Shown: in pieces, positions 36,901 through 47,643 of the stretch | Layout of the letters: each line of letters starts with the position of its first letter | Position numbering within the stretch: the stretch's first letter is position 1 | From: Archegozetes longisetosus | Taxonomy: Eukaryota; Arthropoda; Arachnida; Sarcoptiformes; Trhypochthoniidae | Direction of reading: 5' to 3' | Length of the DNA stretch: 64,000 bases | NCBI GenBank assembly: GCA_018873245.2 | Contig: JAEMBT020000001.1 | Location: 4,806,001-4,870,000, forward strand | Notes under the pieces: generated by a model | The model's input: the letters and a program-made list of their open reading frames with translations, nothing else | Told to the model about the DNA's origin: nothing | The model's database searches: none | Position numbers and translations under genes: made by a program

Positions 36901-38246
36901 CACGTAAAACTATTTTATTTTGTAGCTTTATTTAAAATCTCAAATAAAATCCCTTTGTGGAATTTCGGGCTTCGTCTTCACAATATTCAACTAAATAAAT
37001 AAATTCTATAGAAAATTAAATTTTATTAATGACTTACAGTTTCTCGACAAGCCTCAATTTGTTCGAAAGCTGGACAGACACATCGATAATGAGTCAAATT
37101 TATTGGAAGACATAAATGTGAACAGTTCGCATTAAGACATCTATCAATGCCTTCAGGCTGTCGTGTTTTGTGTATGAACCGAAACTCTTGCCCTAATTCG
37201 TAATTTTGATTTTTAAAATCAATATATTCCGAAAACTCATACAGTTTGATATCAAATTTAAAAATTTTCGGATTATTATCTTTCGAAGAGTAACAATACA
37301 AATATACAAATTGATCGAATAAATCGAAACCTCCAAAAAAGTCATCAAGTCTAATGTTGGTTGGTAAGGTCATTCCCCCAAATACTTTTCCATTGAAATC
37401 AATTGATCCGATACTATTGGACTGAATATCAAACCAGTAAATAGTTTTCATAACAAAATCAATGGTCATTTCTACAATTCTTCCCAGAAAAAAGTCTTTT
37501 AATGGTTTGATATCACTTCCGTCCTGATTAGCTCTCATTATTCTGGTGTAGGGATAACTGATATTATGAGAAACAGACCTATAATATTCTGACCAAAATA
37601 TTAAAGAATCAATCGGGTTCACAATAGCGCTCATTATATTTATATCTGACTTCAAAACATTGTGGGTTTTATCCATTTGACTGATATGTCCAACAAGAAC
37701 TTCATGATCAGAGATATGATATACCAAATTATGGACCCAATCAAAACTAAAGTGATACACCTGATGAGACACCCATATTTTTGTTGGATTTGATGGAATA
37801 GAATCTGTTAAACTACTAATCATATTGCTATTAAATGGTGTTATGTGTAGTGAATACTCTCTATCATTGTGTGTCGCCCATAAAATAAAATTTTCTTTTG
37901 AGCTGTAATTTATTTGATATATATTGTTTGTTTTGACATATTGTTTCGATTCTTTTATAAATGATGTTCGATTGAAGTTCTGTTTCCAGAAATTACTTAT
38001 CTCATCAATGAATAAAGCGTTATAACGTGATTCATCAAACTTTGCGGAAAATATTACTGAGGGCTCACTATTAGCTATAATTTCTGATGTGTTCTGTTTT
38101 TTGAAAATGTGTTGAAATAAAAGCGAGATTAGATTTTTATAAAACAGTTTTATTGGAAACAAAATAATAATAAAGACAATACTTACGTTTTGTTTTGAAG
38201 ATTTACAATGAACGAGCAAAATAATAAACAGTAATTCATACTTCAT
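30914..38246 (-). CDS. YWTD-propeller/EGF single-pass receptor with tyrosine-rich tail
   Basis: Exons 38246-38187, 38093-37038 and 31300-30914; introns 38186-38094 and 37037-31301, all phase 0 with GTAAGT donors. Length is 500 residues. Signal peptide MKYELLFIILLVHC. Residues ~21-340 form an LDL-receptor-type YWTD propeller (SLIFWSEYY; DFVMKTIYWFD; IRLDDFFGGFDLFDQF). An EGF module with six cysteines (CLNANCSHLC, YRCVCP, EQIEAC) ends at ~370. A transmembrane helix (~388-412) follows. The tail of ~85 residues carries YETI, YEIP, YADV and YSEM, the last being a YxxM motif. No LDL-A repeats or NPxY endocytosis signal were found. The 5.7-kb last intron holds a mariner remnant, a hAT MITE, a TTAA insertion and a palindrome. 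Joining the last exon to the others is inferred from matching splice sites, phase and orientation. Confidence 0.75.
32325..32727. mobile_element. hAT-type MITE, 403 bp, copy B only
   Basis: Ends TAGGGTGACCAAGTG and CTTGGTCACCCTA. The flanking octamers are identical: gttatagt at 32317-32324 and 32728-32735. Copy A has the empty site near 6720 (aagctgtatttctt against aagttatagttctt here), so the element probably arrived after the duplication. It lies in the last receptor intron. Confidence 0.9.
32992..34273. mobile_element. TTAA-type insertion (piggyBac-like MITE?), copy B only
   Basis: Copy A reads straight through (gacatatttaaccataattg near 6,980). Copy B has about 1.28 kb inserted after ttaa at 32988-32991. 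Left end CCCTTGCATGCG; right end, complemented, CCCGTACATTGGCG, with TTGA instead of TTAA. Terminal similarity is imperfect. It contains a nested hAT-type MITE at 33726-34075. Confidence 0.6.
33726..34075. mobile_element. Nested hAT-like MITE, 350 bp
   Basis: Ends cagcgctgccaac and, complemented, cagtgctgctaac. Both are followed within about 25 bp by a copy of 'ccagttt' or 'aaaactggac'. Flanking octamers ttaatgag and tgaatggg match at 6 of 8 bases. The CAGTG start and 8-bp duplication suggest hAT. Confidence 0.6.
34681..35456. mobile_element. Palindromic Tc1/mariner remnant, copy B
   Basis: Orthologue of 7384-8164. Arms start acgggtgtaaacaaattatt and end with its complement, beside TA. The minus-strand frame in the right arm (35311 down to about 35,080) reads KKEFRNRVVNF, EIVKRFARKKYPKIIHRIIEKFE and RGAGRKPKNF: one helix-turn-helix and the start of a GRPxxF-type hook of a mariner-like transposase. 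The left arm holds the same coding part in mirror image. Nothing beyond the N-terminal ~75 residues is present. Confidence 0.8.
36187..36714. repeat. 528-bp inverted duplication in copy B receptor intron
   Basis: The sequence folds about position 36450/36451 with arms of about 260 bp. The outer ~70 bp of the right arm ('agacctctggaactattcaa', 'cataacttttcgaag') is shared with copy A at 8,770-8,815, where it exists once and uninverted. The inner part repeats the word 'agtcaaattgtt' or its complement four times, so each arm is itself partly palindromic. Confidence 0.8.
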
Positions 38247-38255
38247 ATTTAACAA

Positions 38256-39243
38256 TAGAATTTAAACTCTTAAAAGAGGTTATTCTTTAATTTGATAAAT
38301 ATGATACTTTAACAAATAAATATTATATGTGATATAACCAAATTTCAAATAAAGTTAACTAAGTTGTAAAATATGGTTGTTTTGATAGAAAATCTGAATA
38401 GTTTCAACATATATAATACACTATTTATTTCCAGTCTAATTATTAAATATTTATGTTGTATTCATAGGATGTTGATATAGAAAATATTTATAAGGAATCT
38501 AACTTCATCAAGGTTTAATGTTCCCCGGAGTAATAGTTTGCACGATTTCTGAAAACTAGATGGGATGTAAATTCCTTCTTGATGTTTACCTGTAATTCGA
38601 AGTTGAGTTCAGTCACACTCTTTGTTAGTTTCATCCTAAATAATTAGTTTCGCTTAAAATGCCATAATTTGGCGTCATCGTCAGTATTAGTGTGTCGGAA
38701 AAGCTATGCAGAGTCTAGATTGCATTTTATCATACAAAAGGATTGGCGATGAGGATTCAAGCAGAATATGAAATTCCTAAAATAATTGTTAATAAAATGG
38801 GTTTCCCTTTGTTTAACAGTTCTTGAAGGTTTAGCCAAAAACTTCAAGAAGTGAGTATTTTCTTTAACCAACTTTGAGTGAGCACAGGCCCATTTCAAAT
38901 CAAAAGTCAAGAGTTCTTCTGTACAGACATACAGTATGTTTATAGGTTGGACTTTATTTTGGCGAACACGTTAAACAAGTAGAGGGTTGGCAACTCAATA
39001 TGTGAACAAATTAAATTATTGTAACTTTTTATACAATTAACACATTCTGATTATTCTATTGAATAATGCATTTATGTAAAAATTTAATATATATTAGTAA
39101 AAATCAAAACGGCACAAAGAAAATTACTCATCGAACTGAAGGATAATTTTCAACTTTTTTAGACTTTGCCCGTTCATTTATAAATTTGACAAAAAGGTTA
39201 AAGATATGAAACTTATGCAATTCTCATTTCCATATATCAAAGA
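38256..39243. other. Upstream region of receptor copy B
   Basis: Shares sequence with 10,352-11,050 up to about 38,960, then diverges. No gene is supported. I cannot point to a specific promoter motif. Confidence 0.4.
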
Positions 39244-40047
39244 TTGGTTAGGTTTTACTTATCGTGCTCCGCCCATGTGGTAGGTCCTAGGGAAGAACCA
39301 CCCTTGTCATATATCAACTCGTCTTGATAACTCGAGTTTGTCGATATCTCACTTGGGACTCTAGGACCAAAGGGGACAAAATTGGGCCCAGGTTCCTAGG
39401 AGTCAGGTCTATGACTATGTATAGGGTGTCAATACGATAGATAGGCACAGTGGAGTTCACATATCCGATATGGTGGTCCTAGGGCCCTGACTTAGAGTCT
39501 TGGTTCATAGTATTTAATTGTACCTATTGGCGACTCGTTTGACCTAACCACCACGAACCCCATTGAACCTGTAGGGCTGGTATTGCAATACTGCAAACCA
39601 TATAAAACGTTATTTATTTTAGTAACACAAAAACCCGCTAAAGAACAACACATGCGCACACTACACAATAAACTCTCTCTAATTCTAATGTTTTTTTTCT
39701 CACTATATTTTTTTTTGTTAAAGATCTTTAAATTCATTTTGATAAAAATCAATAAAGTAGTGTTTATGTAGATTATAATTCCTAACCAACTGAAACACAA
39801 TAAACCTAAGCTAAAGATAGCATCAGATCGCTTCAATCGGGACGCTTTGCGTCCCTCGCTACGTAATCTGACGCAATTTTCACTTAGATTAAATCACGCA
39901 CGTGGATATTTAATCAATTTATAAAGATTTGAATATGAAAGTTGGATTAGATTTCCAAGGCGGGCCTTAGGGTCACCATATCGGATATGTAAACTCCACT
40001 GAGCCTATCTGTCTGGGGGGGGGCGCTCAATAAGTAAAACTAACCAA
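39244..40047. mobile_element. Long-TIR DNA element, unclassified
   Basis: Outer ends ttggttaggttttacttat (39244) and, complemented, ttggttagttttacttatt (right end 40047). A second inverted block, 'cagtggagtt' with 'catatccgatatggtg', lies at 39,448-39,475 and 39,970-40,003. The left side has about 180 extra bases between the two blocks. A mirrored GC-rich hairpin (gggacgctttgcgtccc, about 39,839-39,855) sits inside. It shares 'cacttgggac' and 'ctagg' phrases with the foldback at 40857, so the two may be relatives. Confidence 0.65.
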
Positions 40048-40198
40048 ACTTGAACTTCAACAAGTAATTGTCCGTCATTTTTATCCCGAATATTACTAAA
40101 ATAATTTCAATTATTTCGTCAAAAATTTTCCAAATATAATTTTTATTCATGATCTAAATAAAATGTATTTTGATACTCCTCGACTTAACATTATTTAT

Positions 40199-41671
40199 CT
40201 ACATGAGAATAGATTGACTGCGCTGAAACTTGGTCTTCATTATTGAAGTCCATAGTCCATACTCGGTGAAGTCATCTCTTATGCCTTTAGCTTCAACCGA
40301 ATAGAAGCTTGGTGCAGTTTGCTCCAAAGAAGCCATGAGATTCTTCTTATTTGCAATAGCTATATTGTACTTGGCCGGTTACGTCCTCGTGATCAGTGAT
40401 ATTAACCTGTGAATAGTTATTGCTAGTTCAGATTTACTTCCCAACAAGTTATGGAGAATATTTGCTGCTAAAATTACTTTTTAGAGTTCTCGAAAAATAG
40501 AGCGACCAGTTTACGGTACACGCGCCATTGTGAAGTTAATATTCAATAGCATTTTCCACAACTCTTCTTGCTCTAGATAGGTGGTAATTAGATACGCGAC
40601 GTTCATCATTAAGATTTCTTAAAGAAGATGATTTCATCAAATATTTTTGAGAGGAAACGCCTCATCCCCAACGAAGACATGTGGCAAATTTCTGTTTACA
40701 TTTGGTATCTTCAAAATCCCTGATTCAATTGAATGTTTTAAAGCGCACTTGTTCCATACGCCACCATCATTTATTTCTCTATTGGTTACAACATCAACAA
40801 ATATGAATTTATATTCAGTGTTCAAAACATTCATCAATACAATACTGAACGTTCCCAGTATGATTGTACTTTATGGGGGTAAGGGTGTTCCGCCCACTCC
40901 ACCCCCACTTTATATATATCGTTGGACTCAGCTCGATGAGACGAGTTCATTGATACTCCACTTGGGACCCTAGGGGCCAAGCCTAGGGTCCATCATATGT
41001 ACACCGTTCGACTCAGCTCATTAATATAATTTCGATGATATGGGATTCGGGTCATTTCGCCCACTGGTTTGGGACCTGGCCTGTTGTAATACAATTTGAA
41101 CATAAAAAAAGAAATTCAATTCGTAATACAATTTGAAGCCAGGTCCCAAACCAGTGGGCGAAATGACCCGAATCTCATATCATCGAAATTGTCTTAATGA
41201 GCTGAGTCGAACGGTGTACATATGATGGACCTAGGCCCAACTTTTTGTAGCCAGACCCTAGGGTCCCAAGTGGGGTATCAATGAACTCGTCTCATCGAGC
41301 TGAGTCCAACGATATATATAAAGTGGGGGTGGAGTGGGCGGAACACCCTTACCCCATAAAGTACAATCATACCGAATAATGTATGATATAGATGATGGAG
41401 GAGTTCTAAATGCTAATAACAAAATCCAATAGGAATCTCCAGTTGCCAAAAATCTCAAAGTTAATGAGACACATTCTTCAGAAAATATTTTTTCGTGCAT
41501 TAATGTCATTTGTTTCTCTATGTCAGATCCTACATTATCAACTATAGAATTGAACGTTTCTGTGTACATTCTCAATAAGGGCCTATAGCTGTCACTGTCT
41601 TCCAACGATAACTTAACTAAATTTTCATAGTACCATTTCTCTGTCCTACGTTTTAAAAATTTCCTGTCCAA
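40199..41671 (-). pseudogene. PIF/Harbinger transposase relic split by a foldback element
   Basis: The 5' part (41671 to about 41,374) reads SLEDSDSYRPLLRM, SLTLRFLATGDSYW and AFRTPPSSISYIIR, the N-terminal region of HARBI1-type transposases. The 3' part from about 40,854 reads GTFSIVLMNVLNTEYKFIFVDV and FVGDEAFPLK, which includes the second and third parts of the DDE domain. After that the frame is broken by stops and shifts, with SRARRVVENA and GIRDDFTEYG still readable down to a stop at 40199. About 70-80 residues, including the first catalytic aspartate, are missing where the foldback sits. Inactive. Confidence 0.85.
40857..41373. mobile_element. Foldback element inside the Harbinger relic
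   Basis: Arms of about 245 bp are near-perfect inverted repeats (agtatgattgtactttatgg at the left, its complement at the right) around a spacer of about 25 bp. The arms contain 'ttccgcccactccaccccca'. No clean target duplication was found, and the host sequence at the site is missing a block. Insertion with deletion is therefore likely. Confidence 0.85.
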
Positions 41672-42741
41672 AATGTTCTCGACCTTCTAAAGGCATGATT
41701 AATGCGCTTAAAGCTTTTTCCTTGGAGCAGATATTGATTAATATCATCGAAGGACTAAACTTAATGCAGATTCATAGAGGCGACGAAAAACAAATAGTAA
41801 TAAATATATATATTTTTTAAATTTGTGAACAAACATGAAAACCAAACGAATAATCTTTGAAATGAATCGCCTTTTAAATCTCACAATACGCATGCATTTA
41901 TCAACTGATTTTCATTAGTTATTGCGAAACGAGATTTCAAACATTTATTTCATTGTGTAAATTTCAAGTTTCAGTTTTTAATCTTTTTAGAACCTTTTGA
42001 ATCTTTTTGAAATTTTCTTTCCGAAATTTGTTTCAAAAATATTTCACCGTGTAAATGCACCTTAAGCGAAAGATTTTATATTATTTGTTGACATTGTATT
42101 TTCTACTAGTTTTGAGAGTCAAATTGGTTATTAATCGATACTAAAGTTTTAAAATCACTACATAATTGCTATAAAACCTTTATTTGTCTTACTTGAATTT
42201 TTGACAATTTTTGTGAAGTCCTTAAGTATAAAGGTTTAGTTTCTTCAGTCATGACGTTTCTAAATATATCCAATGACATTATCTTTAATTTTATAAAGTA
42301 TTTTCTCAAAATATTATAAATTCCATTCCGAGACATTTGCATATCGATGAATAATTTTCTCTTTCGCTGAGAATTGAAAGTCAATTAGGTACTATACTGA
42401 CTATTCCTAAACGTCTGGCAACGCTATTCTCAGATACTATTATTGATAACTTCACATATTTATTCATATGACAAGCTTATTTTTACTGAAATGACAGAAA
42501 ATGAGATAATTGCTATGTTATTATCTCAGATAAATAGATTTTGATATTGCGCCTTATGTTAATAAATTTATGAGTGGATTGCTTAGAATGATAGTAAAAC
42601 TTAAAGTGTGCTAATATTCAACGCAACCTTCCTGAGGTAAAATTAATTTTTTCAATTTTAAATAGTTGAAAAAGTAATTGTTTATAACGCTATAACTTAA
42701 GTTCTTAATAATTGGCTTGTGTAAGATTAATTTATACAGAA

Positions 42742-45700
42742 ATGGAAACCAATGTAGATTTTAATAATTATTATAAATTGCAATTACTGATAAATAAAAC
42801 GACGATTTTATTGAGACATATTTTTATGAAGAGATGGAAACAAATGAATGGCAACGAATGGATTAACTCACCAGAATATGGAAATGAATTCATTAATGGA
42901 AAGGGATGTAAAACATATCAGAAAGTCGGAAATATACAGCGAAGATGTCTCGAAAGCGGAGACCTGAACAAATGTGATCTGAACCTAATCGCTAATATGT
43001 TAAGAACTGTTGAGTTCAGTATCCCTGGATCACAAAATGAAGAGTTTCAGAAAGAGATAAAGAAAGAGAATGATAAAATCAAAAGGTTGACAGAAATTCG
43101 AAATAAATGGGCTCATAATCCAAACATGAAGATAAATGACGATGAATTTAGTGAACTGTGGAATGAAACAGTTCTTATTCTGGTTTCATTTGGAGAATCA
43201 GAAGAAGAGTTAGAACTTATGAAGGCTAGTTCAACAGTTGATCAAATCAATAAAACTGAAATCAGTGAAGAAAACAGAGCTAAAGCTAAACAATTGAAAG
43301 AAATAGGTAAAACTCTTTTGTCTAAAACATCAAAATTAGTATAGATTCTGTAAAAATCAATTAGATAATAAAGAATCGAATTTTTTATGAGTAGGTAATG
43401 TTCTTTTCAAAAACAAGAAATTTACTGAAGCTATTGATAAATACACAGAAGCACTGGCACTTTCAGGCATAAGCAGTCAAGATATGGCTATTTTGTATTC
43501 AAATCGATCAACCGCCTATCTTAGTTTAAATAAGAATGAAATTGGTGTCAAATCAGTTTCAATAAACATCACTACTGACCACAGTGACTTTAGATATTTG
43601 GCTCTATTAGACGCCAAACAGTCTTTAGAGTTGAGTCCGTTTTGGTGGAGAGCATACTATCGAATTGGTTGTGCTTATCAAGCATTGAATAAGTATTCAA
43701 AAGCTATTCATCACTTTGATAGAGCACTAGCTATAGAACCGACTAATGAAGAAATCAAAACTGTAAGAGACTTGTGTAGATTGAAATTAGGACGAGAAAT
43801 GCGTTTCGAACATTTGGATAAGAGATTTTACCCACAATCAACTGCTGAATGTTTGGAGAAACTCAATGAAACTGGTTTTAATATTACAGCTGATATGTTT
43901 GAAGAAATGGAAAAAATGTTGATAGAAGAAAATGATCCGGCTGCTGATGTTATTCGTGCACATAGATATAGGGATGGTATCGATGGTGTTAAACAAGACT
44001 ATGAAATGGCCGCAAAATACTATGGAAAGGCTGCAAATAAAGGAAATGCAGAGGCGATATATAATCTAGCGCTTTTGACAAACAGAGGATTAGGTGTGGA
44101 ACTAGATCACAAATTAGCGATTAAACTATTAGAAAAAGCTGCTAAAGAACCGCCAAAGATTCACAATTTGGCTAATATAGGTGTTATGGAAGCACAGCAC
44201 ACGTTAGGCCTGTACTATGAAGAAGGTATTGGAGTTTCCAAAGATCCAGTAATGGCAATGTATTGGTATTTGAAAGCTTCTGAAAACGGATCAGCCAATT
44301 CTGCCAATAACATTGGGCTTATGTATATGAATGGTAAAGGGGTTGAAGTAGACCTCATAAAAGCGGAGCAATATCTTAATTTAGCCGCTTCTCGAAGAGA
44401 TCCAAACGCTATGGAAAACTTAGCATATTATTACTTAAGAACTGGAGACATAGAAACTGCTCGCATTTGGTATAAGAGAGCCATAGAAAATGGTAACAGA
44501 CACGCGGAACTATTCGAACAGGACTTCGAAGAATCTGCTGCAGACATTGAGAAGGATAAAAATCTTCAGCTTATTTCGAAATTTGAATCTGAGAATGGAC
44601 TCAATTCTGATGGTTTGACAGTAAAAAAACGCTTAAAACGATTGATGACTTATAATGCTCCTCATGGAGTGAAAGAAATAATGGAAGATTTGTTTGAATT
44701 TGTCTCAAATCGAAAGTCAGCAAAACTACCTATAGAATTATCAGACAAATTTATCAAATATGATTATCTAAAGATTGATGAATACGCAAAAAAGGGATCA
44801 TTAACTGCACAAAAAATGAGAATTGCTTCAAATTATTTCGGGGCTGCAATGCATACTTTGCTAAAGATACAAGAGTCCAAAGTAAAATCAGAAGAAATGA
44901 GCAATAATTTTGTGCAACAATTTGCCAATTGTGTACGCATTGAAGAAATTGTGGCAAGTATTCCAATGACTTGTAAGGAAAAAGCTATGGAATTGGTAAA
45001 TGAAGTATTGAAGAAAGAGAGTACATCTAAATCCCAATTAGATATTGATGCACGTATTTGTTATACTAGCCTTCACTCGAACTCGTTGGATGAAACAATT
45101 GATTTTCTCAAAGAATGCCAAAAGAAATATCCAGATGAATCGTTTTTCTATCGGATTTGTGGCTGTTTGTATGGTTTCAATAAAAATTACAGTAAAGGCT
45201 TGATTGAGTTAAATAAAGCTCTCAACCTCTCGCCAGGTGATTTTGAAATTATGTATAGCAGGGCAGCAATGATGAGATTGGACGAAAATAGTGACGTTAA
45301 TGACAAAATTGATGCATATTTGGGTTTCTTAGACGTTGCTCTAAAAGATCACCGAAAAGTCCCAGAATCTTATTATGCAATCGCAACACTATTTTTTGAA
45401 AAAGATGGAAATAATACGAAAAAGAAGGTTAATAAAGAGAAAGGACTTTCTAAATACATTCCAGAAGTGAAAGTATACTACGAGAAGGGTCTAGAAGCCG
45501 AAAAGATTCAATTGCCTTTCTTTCTACCCTATCAATCAAATTACAAATCAATGTTAGAACTTTTCATCAAAATGCCTGATTCGAAACCTGATGTTAAGCT
45601 TGAATCGAATAGTATAGAAAATTCATTAAATAAAGAACCAAAGCGTACTTTTAATAATGAGAAGTTAACTGATCCCAGTCGTATTGAACTAATTCGGGGG

Positions 45701-46276
45701 CATAGAGAATATTACTCACAAGTACGAGGAATTATGAGCAAACCCGATAGTTGTAAATTCAATACGACTTATCCGGCACTGAACAAACAAAAAGCACCAA
45801 AATCTATTGTAGGATTGAAACCGATAAACTTGAAAAAAATGGATCCTACTAAAGATCATATTTATGAAGGATATGTTATGCAAATTACTTTCATTGAAGA
45901 TGCCATAACTGGAACTTCTTCCATAGTAACTTTAATTGAAGATGAAAACGGTGACACTCAGAGATGTTTTATATATAACTTTGAACACGAAAACAATGAC
46001 TCAATAGTACAAAAAACTTATGGATTTGGATGTAAAATGAGTTTGATTAATCCTTATATGAGAATGGCTCGTGACAGGAAACCTGCTATTCGTGTCGATG
46101 ATCCTCAATCTCTCATTAAAATTGGAATCGATTCAAATATTGAGAACATGTGTCGTTATTGCTTGAAGGCAAGTGCAAAAAGTGCTTGTGGTAGGTGTAA
46201 AAAAGCATGTTATTGCGATCGTAATTGTCAATTAAAAGATTGGAAACAATGCAAACATAAGTTTATTTGCAAATGA
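42742..46276 (+). CDS. HEPN-TPR-Sel1-MYND protein (intact copy B)
   Basis: Exon 1 42742-43306, intron 43307-43394 (88 bp; donor GTAAAA, acceptor gagtag, phase 1), exon 2 43395-46276; 1148 residues. Residues ~1-155 resemble a DZIP3-type HEPN domain ending in EIRNKWAHNPNMKI; RNKWAH fits the R-x4-H motif of HEPN nucleases. The intron interrupts the first TPR (KEIGNVLFKNKKFTEAIDKY, spanning the splice). A second TPR follows at ~238-290 (ALLDAKQSLELSPFWWRAYY). Sel1-like repeats lie at ~370-560 (GNAEAIYNLALLTNRGLGV; AQHTLGLYYEEGIGV; SANNIGLMYMNGKGV). Another TPR pair is near 760-810. The C-terminal ~40 residues form an MYND zinc finger (CRYCLKASAKSACGRC, then CYCDRNCQLKDW and CKHKFIC). There is no SET domain, unlike SMYD proteins. 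Likely an intracellular scaffold; RNA cleavage by HEPN is possible but untested. Confidence 0.85.
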
Positions 46277-46567
46277 GTCGTTTGGCTGATCTTTTGATTC
46301 AAATTTCGAATAATTGTGCTAATATAAATCCAATAAAGAATATAATAATAATAATAATAATAATAAATTTTTAAATTTTCATACTCAATGATATCGAATT
46401 TTAGAATCGAATTCTCTTAAGTCTATGATTTTCATTATAATTGTATTGAAAAAAGAGCAAGAATGAAAGATATTTGCTAGATCTTTAAAAGTCAAAAGTT
46501 TTAAGAATTTTCAAGTAGATAAATATATTTTCAGAGTATTTTCTCATTTGAAATATACAGATAAATC
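46277..46567. repeat. 3' flank with (AAT)n microsatellite
   Basis: A run of about eight AAT units lies at about 46,342-46,366. Copy A has only three or four units at the same place. The duplication ends near here. Confidence 0.7.
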
Positions 46568-47643
46568 AAAGACAAAGGCGGTAGATGAAAAAACATGTAG
46601 CAATTTTAATTTTAATTTGCCCAGATATAAAGCATATAAAATGATATATAATTAAGCAAAAATTTTAAAAATCGGCGCATTATTTAAAAAGTTATGGACA
46701 AATAAAATATTATGGAAATTCTTACAGTTTGACAATATATACATACTATAAGACATATATACAACAAAAGTATGAGTTTTAATCTATTGTTGGTAACATT
46801 GTAGAGATATCAGGGTAAATTGTAAGGTGCTCAACACGATTTTCAATGTGATCTTGGTCACGCTGGTCACTGTCAAGCTTTTCATTATCATGATGGTCAA
46901 TAATGATGGATACAAATTAGTTGTAATAGGTAGTGACACGTTCACATTTGAAGTATTATCACCTTTGAACTTTTTAGCAAAGTTTCTACAATTTCCACAA
47001 ATTAAATCACCTTTGTTAATCAGTGTTGAATCCATTGATTTTCTTTTATTTGTTAATATTATCGGCTTCATAGTATTTAATTTAGTCACTAAATCATTTT
47101 CGTTGACGCGTCTTACATCACGTCTTATAATACTATCCAACCGGACAGTGCAACAAGCACAATATTTATATCTTAAATTAGGTAAATGTGACATTTGTTC
47201 GGACATTTCTATTTTTATAAGTTGTACTTGTTACCAAAAGAAACCCAAAGCAGACTCTTCAAAAATTAAAACTAGACTATTAGTGCTTTAATTTAACACC
47301 AAAAAACGTTTGGGTTTTTATTGGTATCATATGACAATAGTCATTTGAAATTTACAAACACAATTTTCCGTTACTAAAAAATTATTTATATAAACATTTT
47401 AATGTGTTCTTAAAAGCTGTTAATTATAGTTATAATTTGGTGAAGATAGAATTAAAATATCTCATTTCGTTATCCTGTAATATTAGTTTGAAATTTGACT
47501 CAAAAAATGATCTACCTCTAGTATCCTGTAATAGCTTATATTACAATATATACATATTTATGCATCAATAACATCCTGTATTAGTATGGGAATGTTTATA
47601 ATTAAATTGTCTAAGATAATTTTCATATGCCGCCTTTGTCTTT
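46568..47643. mobile_element. Putative TIR element carrying a cysteine-motif ORF
   Basis: A perfect 14-bp inverted repeat, AAAGACAAAGGCGG at 46568-46581 and CCGCCTTTGTCTTT at 47630-47643, brackets 1,076 bp. One well-formed ORF (46784-47206, minus) lies inside. A target duplication is not clear (flanks gataaatc and tagtagtt), so its status as a transposon is provisional. Confidence 0.5.
46784..47206 (-). CDS. Cysteine-motif protein of unknown function, 140 residues
   Basis: ATG start (MSEQMSHLPNL). The N-terminal 80 residues contain YCACCTVRL and, 50 residues later, DLICGNCRNFAKK. This CxxC...CxxC pair suggests one zinc-binding knuckle. Between them is a basic stretch (IIRRDVRRVNEN). The C-terminal third is Thr/Leu/Ile-rich without recognisable features. 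Short two-CxxC domains of this sort occur at the N-termini of transposon proteins. Its position inside a TIR pair fits that, but I cannot name the family. Confidence 0.45.
   Translation of the reverse strand: MSEQMSHLPNLRYKYCACCTVRLDSIIRRDVRRVNENDLVTKLNTMKPIILTNKRKSMDSTLINKGDLICGNCRNFAKKFKGDNTSNVNVSLPITTNLYPSLLTIMIMKSLTVTSVTKITLKIVLSTLQFTLISLQCYQQ

Larger units (their letters stand above)
29497..46350. repeat. Segmental duplication, copy B
   Basis: Direct repeat of 3876-21400, holding intact versions of the three genes. Copy B-specific insertions include a hAT MITE at 32325-32727, a TTAA-type insertion at 32992-34273, a palindrome at 36187-36714, and the TE-filled block 38,960-42,062. Confidence 0.9.

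Noticed and set aside
39492-39836. 114-residue minus-strand frame
   Set aside because: Lies within the unclassified TIR element, with no recognisable transposase motif.
42169-42384. 71-residue minus-strand frame, also present in degraded form at about 17,200-17,420
   Set aside because: Weak resemblance to a Tc1-type helix-turn-helix only; no element ends or second motif. Not called as a gene.
46827-47291. 154-residue plus-strand hydrophobic frame
   Set aside because: Antisense to the cysteine-motif ORF; its hydrophobicity comes from complementing K/N-rich codons. The minus frame has an ATG and paired CxxC motifs.
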